From Desulfuromonadaceae bacterium (GTDB taxonomy: Bacteria > Desulfobacterota > Desulfuromonadia > Geobacterales > Pseudopelobacteraceae): a stretch of 44,435 bases of DNA. Positions 1-10,160 of the stretch are shown here, one piece after another (the first letter of the stretch is position 1; the number at the start of each line of letters is the position of its first letter). Made by a program: the position numbers and the translations under genes. The notes below the pieces were generated by a model. It had not been told where the DNA came from. It saw only the letters and a list, made by a program, of their open reading frames with translations, and made no database searches. The stretch is from NCBI GenBank assembly GCA_028712075.1, contig JAQTQX010000027.1, positions 1 to 44,435 on the forward strand. The letters run 5' to 3'.

Positions 1-1143
1 CGTGAGTTTGCGCAGATTCTCTTTGGGCCGGGGCGCTTTGCTTTTTTGCTGCTCCGTTCTGATAAGCCTGTATTATCGGGTGCGACTCTGTCAGGCCAGC
101 CTGAAATTCTCCAGCAAATCGAAATTCCCCTTGTTGTCGGGCAGAGCCTTGCTGCCGATGTTGCCATTGCCAGACAGTTGCGTTCAACGTTCGAACTGGG
201 ATCATCCGGAGTTATTACGCTTGTTGACACTCAGATAGTACGGGCACTTGGTGGTGAAGGCGTAGTGTATCTGCCGCTGCACGACCGGTCGAAAAATATC
301 GGGGTTATGGCTTTCGGAATCAGTTCGGCGAACTACTGCAGACTCAGCCAGCATTTTCCCTGGATGATGAGCTATGCCAAGTTGGCAGCAAATGCCATAG
401 AAACCTGGCGTGATATGCAGGATCGGATTCATTCAGTTGAAGCGGATCTGACAAAAAGTTTTGAACAGAAAGCGCGCAGGGTTTTTCACGAAGCGGGCAA
501 TCCTCTTGGTATCATCAATAATTACCTGAGTATCATAAGAAAAAAACTTCCGGATGGCAGCAATCTGGATGAGGAGCTTGATATTCTTAAAGAAGAAATT
601 GATCGCGTCACAAAGATCGTACGGCAGATCAACGCTCCCCCGGAAACAACACTTGCTGTTTCAACCCTCGACATCAACGCCTTGATTGAAAATATGCTCG
701 TGCTGTATGGCAAAACACTTTTCTTTAATCGTGACATTACCGTGGAAAAAGCCCTGGATCCTTTATTGGGCCCGATTTCATGCAGTCGGGACAACCTGAA
801 ACAAATTCTGGTAAATCTTTGGAACAACGCAGCTGACGCTATGTCGGCAGGAGGCGCGTTCTCAATATCAACGCACGCGGACGTCAATCAGGATGGCAGT
901 GCTTTTTTTGAGATTCGCATGACAGATAATGGCCCCGGTTTGCCTCCGGATGTCATGCAGCATCTCTTTCAGCCTCTTGAACCTGACAGACGACCGGGTC
1001 ATTTTGGTATCGGGCTATCAATTGTGGCTGGCCTTGTTGAACAGCTTGGCGGGCGTATCACGTGTCGGAGCACAGTGGGCGAGGGCACCAGTTTTTCTAT
1101 CCTGCTGCCGAAACCAGCGGAGAACAAAGCATGCACAGAGTGA
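1..1143 (+). CDS. GAF-domain sensor histidine kinase (5' partial)
   Basis: The reading frame is open from the first base, so the true start lies outside the window. The visible 380 residues begin with a GAF-like ligand or sensor region. A coiled linker leads into a dimerisation/phosphoacceptor helix with FHEAGNPLG, whose histidine is about residue 163 of the visible part. The HATPase domain follows with an N box (NLWNNAADAM), G1 box (DNGPGL) and G2 box (FGIGLSIV). No transmembrane segment is visible in this part, so it may be cytoplasmic. The stop overlaps the start of the next gene, a response regulator with c-di-GMP domains, which suggests a cognate pair. Kinase identity is certain; the signal is unknown. 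Confidence 0.93.
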   Translation, partial: REFAQILFGPGRFAFLLLRSDKPVLSGATLSGQPEILQQIEIPLVVGQSLAADVAIARQLRSTFELGSSGVITLVDTQIVRALGGEGVVYLPLHDRSKNIGVMAFGISSANYCRLSQHFPWMMSYAKLAANAIETWRDMQDRIHSVEADLTKSFEQKARRVFHEAGNPLGIINNYLSIIRKKLPDGSNLDEELDILKEEIDRVTKIVRQINAPPETTLAVSTLDINALIENMLVLYGKTLFFNRDITVEKALDPLLGPISCSRDNLKQILVNLWNNAADAMSAGGAFSISTHADVNQDGSAFFEIRMTDNGPGLPPDVMQHLFQPLEPDRRPGHFGIGLSIVAGLVEQLGGRITCRSTVGEGTSFSILLPKPAENKACTE

Positions 1144-3386
1144 GTTCAGTACTGAGAAAGTCACTTGCGGAGACGCTGGTCAAGCCGGAGCGTTTGCTTA
1201 TCGTTGACGACGAAAATCGTATTCGCTCGAGTATCAGGCTTCTTCTGAATGGATTAGGGGCGGAGATCGTCGAGTGCGAGAACGGCTGTGATGCCATAAG
1301 TGCCCTTGAAAATCAGGATTTTGATGTTGTCCTCCTTGATATCAACCTGCCGGATATTTCCGGGCTGGAAGTCATGGAATGGATATTTTCAAACAAGGTA
1401 CATGTCAGCGTGATTTTTGTCAGTGCCGATGACTGCATTGACTCAGCCATTCTTGCCCTGCGCCGGGGGGCAGTGGAATATGTGCGCAAGCCGAATGAGC
1501 TTGAAGATCTTCCTCACAAGGTCGAGAGCATTCTGTACCGCCGTCGTCTTGAACGCAGCAATGCCCAGATGATGATGCGCCTGGAACAATCCGAATATCT
1601 GCACAGGTTTTTGGTTGAGAGCTCACCTGACCTTATCTATACCCTGGATCATAAGGGCCATTTTACCTACATCAATAACCGGGTGGAATCGTTACTCGGC
1701 TTTACCAGCGACGAGCTGATCGGAAGCGCGTACAGTACCATAGTCCACGAAGACGACTTGGAAAGAGCCTGCTATGCCTTCAATGAGCGGCGCAGGGATA
1801 CTCGAGCTGTTGCCAATCTTGAGGTGCGGCTGAAGTGCAAGAACAAGACCTTTCGTCATTTCGAGCACAATCTTGTGGTATCAATGTTAAGTGCGACCGC
1901 TATATATGAAGAAATGAGCGGCGATGGCCTGCAATCGGCAAACAGCTATGTTGGAACGTACGGAGTTGCCCGTGATATTACCGAACGCAAGATAGCTGAA
2001 GAAACAATTTCATTCCAGGCATTCCACGATCAACTTACCCATCTTCCCAATCAGCGGCTTTTTAAAGACCGACTTGAAATGGCTATTAACCAGGTCAAAC
2101 GCCATGGTGGTATGGTCGGAGTCATGTTTATCGATCTTGACCGTTTTAAGATGGTTAATGACACATACGGACATTCCTCCGGTGATGAACTGCTCAAAGG
2201 GGTTGCGTTGCGTCTGCGCCTCTGTATGAGGGCTGGGGATACTTTGGCGCGCAAGGGTGGCGACGAATTTACCGTGTTATTGCCTGATATGGTGAAAACC
2301 GAAGATGCGACCGTTATCGCGGAAAAAATTATTAAAGAGCTCGGAGCGCCTTTCAAGATAGCTGGACAGCTGGTGCACATTTCAGCGAGTATCGGTATTT
2401 CCATTCTGCCGCGTGATGGAGAAAATGCTGATATTGTTATGAAAAACGCTGATATTGCCATGTACAAGGTCAAGGCGACCGGTAAAAACGGATTTAAATA
2501 CTTTGTTCCGGCTATGAACGAAAGCAGCCGCGAACGCATCAACCTTGAACATGACTTGCGTCAGGCGTTATACAATTCTGAATTTCTGCTGCATTACCAG
2601 CCGCAGGTCAGTGTGAGTAAAAATGAGATTGTTGGTATGGAGGCGTTAATCCGCTGGAATCATCCGACTCATGGGTTAATGAACCCCGGTGGTTTTATCG
2701 AACTCGCAGAGGAAACAGGTTTGATAGGTGCTATAACCGATTGGACGCTTGGAGAAGCGTGCAGACAATTGGCGGATTGGCGGGAAAAGGGGCTTACTTC
2801 GCTCCGGATGGCGGTGAATGTATCGCCTCAGGAGTTTGATCGCAATGATATCATAGAACGAATCCTGCCGCACCTTGCCCAAAATCTGCTGCCTGCCGAT
2901 TCGCTGGAAATTGAGATAACGGAAAATATCCTGTTGCGCGAAGTGCCGAGCGTCATCAGCAAAATGAGAATTTTGCGCAGTCAGGGCATCGCCATCGCTA
3001 TCGATGATTTCGGTACCTGCTATTCTTCACTCAACTATCTGCGCCTCTTTCCCGTCAGTACCATAAAAATAGACCAGTCGTTTGTCCGGGATTTGAACGA
3101 AGACAACCGCGTCTCACCGGTTATTCAGGCTATTATCGGCATTGCCCGCGGGTATGGCATGAATCTGCTGGCAGAGGGGGTTGAAACCGAGAGTCAGTTG
3201 AAAATCTTGAGGGAACTCGGCTGCGACGAAATGCAGGGATTTATTTTCAGCAAGGCGCTGCCGGCTGCAGATGCTGAGCGTCTGTTACTAAGCGGCTTAT
3301 CTGTCAATACACCGGGCATGCCGACGGTGCATATCCGTGATGGCAAGCTGAATTACATCACATCAGCCTTTGAACACTCCGTGTAA
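1131..3386 (+). CDS. Response regulator with PAS, GGDEF and EAL domains (c-di-GMP turnover)
   Basis: A 751-residue protein that should make and/or degrade cyclic di-GMP under phosphorelay control. Order: receiver (about 20-140, acidic VDDE, phosphoacceptor D70), PAS (about 160-270), GGDEF (motif intact at 376-380, preceded by LTHLPN), EAL (EAL at 504-506, with the later ITEN and KIDQSF motifs). The usual DDFGTGYSSL segment reads DDFGTCYSSL. Both active-site signatures look complete, so activity in either direction is possible. The ATG at 1131 is chosen because GGAG lies 8 nt upstream and it overlaps the kinase stop by 13 nt; an in-frame start at 1062 lies deep inside the kinase gene. The kinase just upstream is the likely phosphodonor. 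Confidence 0.95.
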   Translation: MHRVSSVLRKSLAETLVKPERLLIVDDENRIRSSIRLLLNGLGAEIVECENGCDAISALENQDFDVVLLDINLPDISGLEVMEWIFSNKVHVSVIFVSADDCIDSAILALRRGAVEYVRKPNELEDLPHKVESILYRRRLERSNAQMMMRLEQSEYLHRFLVESSPDLIYTLDHKGHFTYINNRVESLLGFTSDELIGSAYSTIVHEDDLERACYAFNERRRDTRAVANLEVRLKCKNKTFRHFEHNLVVSMLSATAIYEEMSGDGLQSANSYVGTYGVARDITERKIAEETISFQAFHDQLTHLPNQRLFKDRLEMAINQVKRHGGMVGVMFIDLDRFKMVNDTYGHSSGDELLKGVALRLRLCMRAGDTLARKGGDEFTVLLPDMVKTEDATVIAEKIIKELGAPFKIAGQLVHISASIGISILPRDGENADIVMKNADIAMYKVKATGKNGFKYFVPAMNESSRERINLEHDLRQALYNSEFLLHYQPQVSVSKNEIVGMEALIRWNHPTHGLMNPGGFIELAEETGLIGAITDWTLGEACRQLADWREKGLTSLRMAVNVSPQEFDRNDIIERILPHLAQNLLPADSLEIEITENILLREVPSVISKMRILRSQGIAIAIDDFGTCYSSLNYLRLFPVSTIKIDQSFVRDLNEDNRVSPVIQAIIGIARGYGMNLLAEGVETESQLKILRELGCDEMQGFIFSKALPAADAERLLLSGLSVNTPGMPTVHIRDGKLNYITSAFEHSV

Positions 3387-3561
3387 CAGAAAGTCCCCGT
3401 CACCCGAAACAGCAACTGTTTTGTATGCTCCCTGCCCTGCTTGGACGTTATTCACCCCATCCGGGATTGAAACTCCCACAAGCAATATTTATCTTGCTGT
3501 AAACTGAACAGGCTACGTAAGTCATTTGTTGTCGAGGATTTGATGAAAGGGATAGACTGCG

Positions 3562-3876
3562 TCACAGGTCGGAATGTTTGATATGAAGCTGACAATGGAG
3601 ACATTTGCGCAGAACAAGAAGGGTTAACCCGTGCATGTGGAAATAGTTACCGCATCTGGGGCATTTGCTGAGAGCAACCAGAAATGTTGAAATAATCAGG
3701 ATCACCACCCATATTCCAAATACGGTTCCCATGGCTTTGTTGGTTGGTGAGATTTTGTGGGTAACCAGCAGGGCAGGTATATAAGCGAGGATAGTGGCAA
3801 AAAAAAACTTCCGGCGCATCCGTGTCTGTTTTAACACGGCAGCGTACTTTACTGAATCGATGGGACTGTCACTCAA
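3562..3876 (-). CDS. Small membrane protein with C-terminal zinc ribbon
   Basis: A 104-residue protein of unknown function. Two hydrophobic helices (about 24-42 and 49-69) are followed by a cysteine cluster, KCPRCG then FHMH, and about 20 residues later CLHC followed by LH, typical of a zinc-ribbon knuckle pair. The start is TTG: GGAGG sits 6 nt upstream of it and no in-frame ATG is near. A paralogue with the same layout lies at 22288-22635 on the same strand (KCPRCG, FHM, CRHCGLH), so this is a real family. It lies 44 nt or more downstream of another small membrane gene, probably in one transcript. Confidence 0.75.
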   Translation of the reverse strand: MSDSPIDSVKYAAVLKQTRMRRKFFFATILAYIPALLVTHKISPTNKAMGTVFGIWVVILIISTFLVALSKCPRCGNYFHMHGLTLLVLRKCLHCQLHIKHSDL

Positions 3877-3920
3877 TTATTTCCTCCCTGACAACGCATC
3901 ATGTGTAATGTCAGACAGTA

Positions 3921-4148
3921 TCACTTTCTGAAGAGAAAATACCACAAAGAAAAAATGGCCTGACCGAGAGCAATAAACATGAGATAAGGGATAACCATAC
4001 CGATCCGGTCATCAACCAGCAGTCGGTGGAGACTGGGAAAGAAAGAGGGCACAAGATAGATGACAACAACTGCTATCCCGCAAAAAATAGTGGATAGTGA
4101 GCCTATTATATGAGACTTTATAAAAAATTTTTCGTTCGGCAACCGCAT
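3921..4148 (-). CDS. Small hypothetical membrane protein
   Basis: About 75 residues with three possible hydrophobic segments. There is no recognised motif and I do not know the family. The frame remains open to 4178, with ATG codons at 4178, 4166 and 4148. I prefer 4148 because a G-rich stretch precedes it at usable distance and the protein then starts with a short polar tail before the first helix, but the evidence is weak. The zinc-ribbon gene follows after a short gap, so the two may be co-transcribed. Codon use and hydrophobic pattern favour a real gene. Confidence 0.5.
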   Translation of the reverse strand: MRLPNEKFFIKSHIIGSLSTIFCGIAVVVIYLVPSFFPSLHRLLVDDRIGMVIPYLMFIALGQAIFSLWYFLFRK

Positions 4149-4536
4149 AACACCACCCCGCTCCATGGTGCGGACCATTCACCCGCGCAGTCCGCCCCGC
4201 ATACAACTCCGGTCTCCGGCGTCTCATATATCGCCGTACTCCCGGCTGTTATTCCCTGTATGCCATAGCATCAGCATCAATTGTGCCAATAGGCCGTTTA
4301 AAGAGGCGATATCTGCTGAAGCTTTATAACTTAAATAGTTACACAATTAATTAGATAGCAGCTCGCTATGGTACTTGTGTCACGTCGGGAGAAACGTATG
4401 AAATTCATATACTGTATTGGCACCTGGTAGTGGCAGAAACACTCATGTACTGGCGTTATATTGATAAACTGCCCTGAAAAGGGTGTATATAGTTGGTAAA
4501 CAGGTGCTTACTCACTTCAATAAAGGGACCGACTGA
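4149..4536. other. Intergenic region between divergent genes
   Basis: About 390 bases without a convincing gene. It must hold the promoter of the heme-sensor kinase that starts at 4537 and of the divergent minus-strand pair. A short inverted repeat, TATGAA-A-TTCATA, sits at 4397-4409. A sequence starting TGGCAC at about 4419 lacks a correctly spaced -12 element. No RNA gene was recognised. Confidence 0.5.
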
Positions 4537-6093
4537 ATGTACATACGCATTTCACTCATTGCAAAACTTACCTTTGCAACCTCGATGATCCTCCTGGTGT
4601 TTATGGGATTACTCGACAACGTCAATCTGAAAAACTTCAGAAAGGCAATGATAGAATACGCAGTTGCAAATGCGGATCAAGTTGCCGACGTGATAAGCCA
4701 GAGCACGTACGATGCTATGCTGAAGAATGACAAAACCAGTCTGCACCATATGATCGGAAGAATAGCTGAAAGTGGCGATATTGAACATATACGTTTGATC
4801 GATCAACGAGGCGTCGTTGTTTTTTCCAATACAAAGGATGAGATCGGTTCTGTTATTGGCAAGCATGCTGATGAATGCATTATGTGCCATACTCCGGATC
4901 AACAGGGTGCCGCCAAATCCTCAATAAACCGAAGCCGGATTATTACGACGCGATCCGGTAAAGAGGCACTGGGTTTTACCAAGATCATCTATAATCAACC
5001 CGCCTGCCTGACTGCATCATGTCATTTTCACAGTCAGAACGATACCGTACTCGGGCTTCTTGACATCTCTATCTCTCTGGAGATGCTCAGAAAAAAATCC
5101 CATGAATATCGCCTTGAATTTATCATGCTGACCTGTCTGCTCCTGTTGATGATCGGCATGCTGGTAACGGTGCTTACGCATTATTTGGTCGATGTTCCCG
5201 TCCAGAGGCTTGTGAGGCACAGTGCACTGATTGCATCGGGGAATCTGGGTTCACGGGTTCATGTTGCCAGCAGGGATGAGCTTGGCGAACTCTCGGAAAC
5301 ATTCAACCGGATGACCGAAAGCCTTGAAAAGGCTGACAGGGAGCTGAAAGGATGGGCTGACAGCCTTGAGCACAAGGTGGAAGAGCGGAGCAAGGAAATT
5401 ATGCTGATGGAGGGGCAACTGCGCCGTTCGGAAAAGTTGGCCTCTCTCGGCACGCTTGCGGCCGGTGTTGCCCATGAAATCAATAATCCGCTGACCGGAA
5501 TCCTTCTGTATGCATCAATTATCAACAGTGATAAGCGGCTTGATCCCGCGCTGTTGCCTGACGTGGAGCGGGTAATTTCTGAAACGAGAAGGTGTGCCGA
5601 TATTGTAAAAAATCTGCTTGAGTTCAGTCGCGAGTCTTTGCCCGATAAAGAGACCATATCACTTGATGCCATTCTTGATGAAGTTGCCACGTTCTTTCAC
5701 AAGCAGCCGGACTTCAAAAATATTGACATCATCAAAAATTACTTCCTCGAGTTGCCACAGACATCAGTTGATCCTAACCAAATCCGTCAGGTGTTTATCA
5801 ATCTGATTATTAATGCCGGACATGCGATGCCAAGCGGGGGAGATCTGGAAATATCGACGTATCTGTCAGAGGACGGGAAGTTTGTCTGTGCTGCTATTAA
5901 AGATACCGGGTGCGGCATTTCAGAAGAAAATCTTGCGAAGATATTTGATCCGTTTTTTACAACCAAATCAGAAGGTACAGGACTTGGCCTGTCGATTTCG
6001 TACGGCATTATTGAAAACAACGGTGGAAAGATCGAGGTGAAAAGCAAGGTAGGGGATGGCACGACATTTGTGGTCATGCTCCCGATATGTTGA
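4537..6093 (+). CDS. Sensor histidine kinase with periplasmic c-type heme domain
   Basis: A 518-residue membrane kinase. TM helix (about 5-26), periplasmic sensor (about 27-193), second TM (about 194-216), HAMP (about 216-270), coiled coil, HisKA with H313 in VAHEINNP, and HATPase with NLIINAGHAM, DTGCG and GTGLGLS. The sensor has two covalent heme sites: CIMCH (114-118) and the unusual CLTASCH (157-163, CX4CH). A c-type heme sensor implies detection of redox state or a small ligand on the outer face of the inner membrane. The same sensor recurs without a kinase in the protein at 20846-21652. The facing NtrC-type regulator (6146-7567) is the closest candidate partner. The ATG at 4537 is favoured because TM1 starts immediately after it. 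Confidence 0.93.
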   Translation: MYIRISLIAKLTFATSMILLVFMGLLDNVNLKNFRKAMIEYAVANADQVADVISQSTYDAMLKNDKTSLHHMIGRIAESGDIEHIRLIDQRGVVVFSNTKDEIGSVIGKHADECIMCHTPDQQGAAKSSINRSRIITTRSGKEALGFTKIIYNQPACLTASCHFHSQNDTVLGLLDISISLEMLRKKSHEYRLEFIMLTCLLLLMIGMLVTVLTHYLVDVPVQRLVRHSALIASGNLGSRVHVASRDELGELSETFNRMTESLEKADRELKGWADSLEHKVEERSKEIMLMEGQLRRSEKLASLGTLAAGVAHEINNPLTGILLYASIINSDKRLDPALLPDVERVISETRRCADIVKNLLEFSRESLPDKETISLDAILDEVATFFHKQPDFKNIDIIKNYFLELPQTSVDPNQIRQVFINLIINAGHAMPSGGDLEISTYLSEDGKFVCAAIKDTGCGISEENLAKIFDPFFTTKSEGTGLGLSISYGIIENNGGKIEVKSKVGDGTTFVVMLPIC

Positions 6094-6145
6094 TGGTATG
6101 AGACGTTTTTAAAATATTTCAAAAATGGAGTCGTTTTAAACCGTT

Positions 6146-7567
6146 TCAGCTCCAGTGGTGTTCTTTTACCGAAATCCCGAGTTTTTTCATCATGCTTTGG
6201 AAGTTCGGTCTCAGGATGCCGGTTTCTTCAGCTGCTTTTGTGACATTCCAGTTATTCCGTTCAAGTGCATTGCGCACAAACAGGCTTTCCAGCGATTCAA
6301 TGGCATGGTCGCGGATATGACGCTTCATCTCCTTCAGCTCTTCAGAATTCATGGGAATTCGATCAATCAGAGAAGATGACGAACTAGTATCCTTCTTGTC
6401 GTCCCATAGTTCAAGGTCCTCGTTGCGGATAATATCCCCTTCTGCAAGCACCACCGCCCGCTCGATCATGTTCTCCAGTTCCCGCACGTTGCCAGGATAG
6501 GAGTAGTTTTCAAGAAATGACTGGACGTCCGGCGCAACGCCCCTGATTTTTTTGCCGATCTCCTCGGTATATTTCTTGAGGAAGTGACGAATTAATACCG
6601 GGATATCCTGTTTGCGTTCGCGGAGTGGAGGGAGTTCAATGGGGATTATATTCAGGCGGAAAAACAGGTCTTCCCGGAAAGTCCCTTCATTTGCCATTAT
6701 TTTGAGATTTTTGTTTGACGCGGCAACGAGGTGGATATCAATTGGCTCCGGCTGTGTGCCGCCGATGGGAGTGATTTTACGCTCCTGCAGGACGCGCAGG
6801 AGTTTCGCCTGGGTGGATATGCTGATGTTGGAAACTTCGTCAAGAAACAGTACGCCGCCATCGGCAACCTTGAATAGCCCGGTTTTTGCCTGAAGTGCGC
6901 CGGTGAACGAACCTTTGACATGTCCGAATAATTCGCTCTCCAGTAAGGTTTCCGCCAGGGATGAGCAATCAACTGCGACAAAAGGTTTGTCCTTTCTGGG
7001 GCTGTTTTCATGGATTGCCCTGGCCGTCAGTTCCTTTCCGGTACCGCTTTCGCCGGAGATAAGAACCGTGCTGCTGGTCGCGGCAACGCGCATGATGCGT
7101 TGATATACTTTCTGCATCTCCTTGCTTTCACCGATAAACTGGTGAAAGCCATGGGGGAGGTCATCGTCATTTACAATATCGTTTTTGTCCAGACGGGCGG
7201 CGCACTGACTGAGGGCGTAGTCAACCTTTTCCAGTAAGTTGTCCGGTGTGAACGGTTTCGATATATATTCGGCTGCGCCGTTTTTCATGGCTTCAACAGC
7301 TGTGTCAACCGAGGCATATCCGGTAATTAAAATCACCGGAATGTACGGTTGAAGCGCCTTTACCGCCTTGAGTACTTCAAGGCCATCCATGCCGGGCATC
7401 TTCAGATCGGTAATAATCAGGCCATACTCTTTTTCCTGTAGTCGCTCGATGGCTTTATGACCGCTACTGCAGGTCTCCACCTCAAATCGATCACCTTCCA
7501 GAACGCGTTGAATGCCGAGACGAATTACTTCTTCATCGTCCACAACAAGAATTGCAATTTTTCCCAT
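6146..7567 (-). CDS. NtrC-family sigma-54-dependent response regulator
   Basis: A transcriptional activator of about 473 residues (477 if the ATG at 7579 is used; numbering here follows that longer form). Receiver with VDDEE near residues 13-17 and phosphoacceptor D58 (TDLKMPG). AAA+ domain with Walker A GESGTGKE (176-183), sigma-54 contact loop GSFTGA (223-228) and Walker B FLDEV. The C-terminal Fis-type helix-turn-helix includes NVTKAAEETGI. The ATG at 7567 is preferred because an AAAGGA lies 5' of it, whereas the same sequence abuts the ATG at 7579. It converges with the heme-sensor kinase gene, leaving 52 bases between them. It is a candidate activator of the sigma-54 promoters downstream in this window. 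Confidence 0.95.
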   Translation of the reverse strand: MGKIAILVVDDEEVIRLGIQRVLEGDRFEVETCSSGHKAIERLQEKEYGLIITDLKMPGMDGLEVLKAVKALQPYIPVILITGYASVDTAVEAMKNGAAEYISKPFTPDNLLEKVDYALSQCAARLDKNDIVNDDDLPHGFHQFIGESKEMQKVYQRIMRVAATSSTVLISGESGTGKELTARAIHENSPRKDKPFVAVDCSSLAETLLESELFGHVKGSFTGALQAKTGLFKVADGGVLFLDEVSNISISTQAKLLRVLQERKITPIGGTQPEPIDIHLVAASNKNLKIMANEGTFREDLFFRLNIIPIELPPLRERKQDIPVLIRHFLKKYTEEIGKKIRGVAPDVQSFLENYSYPGNVRELENMIERAVVLAEGDIIRNEDLELWDDKKDTSSSSSLIDRIPMNSEELKEMKRHIRDHAIESLESLFVRNALERNNWNVTKAAEETGILRPNFQSMMKKLGISVKEHHWS

Positions 7568-7832
7568 ACTCGTTGCCATCCTTTACGCAAAATTGCCTGA
7601 CATGTAATACTCCTCACCGTTTTATGCGCTGGAGCCTACGCCTTTCTGGCCTCTCAAGTCAATAATTTACCACTGCTCATGATACAAAATAAGTGCATTT
7701 AGAAAAATACATGGTATCATTCCAGAAGTGCTGCAGTGGCTCTGCTGATTGTCTGAAACCGGAAGATTTTGAGAAAAACTGCCGGGAACTTCACCCTTCA
7801 ATTTTAATATCCGAGATAGTGGCTTACATCAA

Positions 7833-10160
7833 ATGAAAAAAAACTACTCTCGCCTCACCCCCCTCAGTATTGTCACCCTATACGCCTGTATCGGTGGAAT
7901 TTGGCTGCTGTTGAGCTGTGCCAAGATTTTCACCAATCTGCTTATTGATAAGACCGCCTTTACGTGGTTTGAAGTGAATAACATCGTCTTTATTTTAGCG
8001 ACATCATGGCTGCTCTATTTTCTGATCCAGAAAAGTCAGGCCGGCATCAAACATCGCAAGAATACGCTCAGCAAACTTTACCGGGCGCTCACGGCATACA
8101 GCCAATGCCATCAGGCCCTCATCAGGGCGGACAACGAAATGCAGCTCATGCAGGACATCTGTCATACGATCGTCGAGGTAGGCGGCTATCGTGTCGCCTG
8201 GGTTGGTGTTGCCGAGCATGACGATGATAAATCGATTCGGCCCGTTGCCCAATGCGGGGACAGTCAGGGGTACCTGAAAAATCTTAATGTCAGCTGGTCC
8301 AACGTGGATCGGGGGCGGGGGCCTACCGGAACAGCCATCAAAACCGGCAAGCCGGTGGTGGTCAAGTACATTGAATATGATCCGAAATGGGAGCTGTGGC
8401 GGGAGAATGCCCTGCGGCACGGCTTCCGCTCGTCCGTATCTTTGCCACTCATCATTGATAATCATCCGTTTGCCGCACTGGTAATTTTTTCCGAAGAAGC
8501 GCGCGCCTTTGATGACAATGAAGTCAAGCTGCTGACCGATCTGGCGGATGATCTCTCCTACGGGATTGCCACCCTGCGTGCAAACATCGAGCGCAGAAAA
8601 GTTGAGAAAAAGTACAGCCTGCTGGCTTCAGTTGTCGAACAGGCAAACGAAGGAATTTTCCTTTTTAATGGGGATGGGGTTATCCAGTATGTGAATCCGG
8701 CGGCGGAGACTATCACCGACAGTCCATACCAGGAGGTGATCGGACATAATATTCACACTCTCGGGGTCATGCAGCCAAACAGACAGTTGTTCTACGAAGC
8801 ATTATTTGAGAGCATCCCCAGTGGTACACAACGAGCGGGGCATTTTACGTACAAACGGCAAGACAATGTTACCATCGAACTGGACGTGAACACCTGGTCG
8901 GTTTCGGATGACTTTGGAAACATTATCAGTTATGTCGTCCTGGTTCGCGATGTCAGTCACGAAGAACAGCTTGAACATCAATTGCGCCGCGCACAACGCA
9001 TGGAGGCTATCGGGACTCTGGCCGGCGGCATTGCCCATGATTTCAATAACACATTGGCGTCCATCATTACCTGCTCCGAGATGGCCCTGGACGAGTCCCC
9101 CCCTGGAAGCACGCTCCATGAACTTATCGATGTCATTCTGAAGTCAGGTCTGCGGGGAAAGAGCCTGGTCAGACAAATACTTACATTCAGCCGGCAGGGT
9201 GAACAGGAGCGGCAGGAGGTGCGAGTTGATCTTGTCGTCAATGAATGCCTGAAGTTCCTGCGGGCGACCCTGATGCCAACGATCGAAATCTCACTTCATA
9301 TTGACAAGAATCTGGGACTGGTGTTTGCTGACCCAACCCAAATTCAGCAGATCATAATGAATCTTTGCACCAATGCTGTTCACGCCATGCGGGGTCGTGC
9401 CCATGGTGAGTTGGATATCTGGCTGGAAAACTTTGAAAACGACAGTCTCTCCGCAACCGGTTTTGTCAATCTGCCGCATGGCTCATATTTGTGCCTTACC
9501 GTCAGGGACAATGGGCACGGCATGGATAAAAAGACCATCGATCGTATTTTTGACCCGTTTTTCTCCACCAAGGGGCAGTCCGAAGGCACCGGTTTGGGGC
9601 TGTCGGTAATTCACGGGATTGTAAGCAATCATGGCGGTGTTATTACGGTAGAAAGCGAACCGGATAACGGTTCACAATTTAAAGTGTATCTTCCCCGTCT
9701 TGATATCTTCGCACAGAGTGCGCCTGACGAATTATCTGGCGCTTTGCCGGCCGGCACCGAACATATCCTTCTCGTGGATGATGATGAAGATCTTGTTTTC
9801 GGAACGGAACAGATGTTGAAGCAGCTTGGCTACAAGGTAACCGCTCGGACCGATCCTCGAGATGCCCTGATCGTATTTCGAGTTGCACCAGAGCAGTTTG
9901 ATCTCGTCATCACAGACCTCGCCATGCCGCATTTGAGCGGCACCGAACTGGCACGGGAACTGACATGCATTCGTGCTGACATGCCGGTAATTCTCTGTAC
10001 CGGCTATGATACGGTATCCGGAGGTGACACGGATGATATTGGAGAAACCGCCGCCTTTATTACCGAACTTGCGCTCAAACCGCTTGTGCGCGGAGAGATT
10101 GCAGCAATGATTCGCAGGGTACTTGATAATTCGGCACAATCAGAGGGGATGCATGGCTAA
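7833..10160 (+). CDS. Hybrid sensor histidine kinase (2 TM-GAF-PAS-HisKA-HATPase-REC)
   Basis: A 775-residue hybrid kinase. Two TM helices (about 11-36 and 48-66) with almost no periplasmic loop, so sensing is probably cytoplasmic or in the membrane. GAF domain (about 80-250), PAS (about 260-370), HisKA with H402 in GGIAHDFNN, HATPase with NLCTNAVHAM, DNGHGM and GTGLGLS, then a C-terminal receiver with LVDDDED and D695 (TDLAMP). The receiver would feed a phosphorelay or autoregulate the kinase. Its stop overlaps the start of the NtrC-type regulator by 8 nt, so the two are translationally coupled. No clear Shine-Dalgarno precedes the ATG at 7833. Confidence 0.94.
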   Translation: MKKNYSRLTPLSIVTLYACIGGIWLLLSCAKIFTNLLIDKTAFTWFEVNNIVFILATSWLLYFLIQKSQAGIKHRKNTLSKLYRALTAYSQCHQALIRADNEMQLMQDICHTIVEVGGYRVAWVGVAEHDDDKSIRPVAQCGDSQGYLKNLNVSWSNVDRGRGPTGTAIKTGKPVVVKYIEYDPKWELWRENALRHGFRSSVSLPLIIDNHPFAALVIFSEEARAFDDNEVKLLTDLADDLSYGIATLRANIERRKVEKKYSLLASVVEQANEGIFLFNGDGVIQYVNPAAETITDSPYQEVIGHNIHTLGVMQPNRQLFYEALFESIPSGTQRAGHFTYKRQDNVTIELDVNTWSVSDDFGNIISYVVLVRDVSHEEQLEHQLRRAQRMEAIGTLAGGIAHDFNNTLASIITCSEMALDESPPGSTLHELIDVILKSGLRGKSLVRQILTFSRQGEQERQEVRVDLVVNECLKFLRATLMPTIEISLHIDKNLGLVFADPTQIQQIIMNLCTNAVHAMRGRAHGELDIWLENFENDSLSATGFVNLPHGSYLCLTVRDNGHGMDKKTIDRIFDPFFSTKGQSEGTGLGLSVIHGIVSNHGGVITVESEPDNGSQFKVYLPRLDIFAQSAPDELSGALPAGTEHILLVDDDEDLVFGTEQMLKQLGYKVTARTDPRDALIVFRVAPEQFDLVITDLAMPHLSGTELARELTCIRADMPVILCTGYDTVSGGDTDDIGETAAFITELALKPLVRGEIAAMIRRVLDNSAQSEGMHG

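Noticed and set aside
4419..4436. TGGCAC followed by a GGC before the heme-sensor kinase gene, resembling a sigma-54 promoter.
   Set aside because: The spacing between the GG and GC elements is two bases too long.
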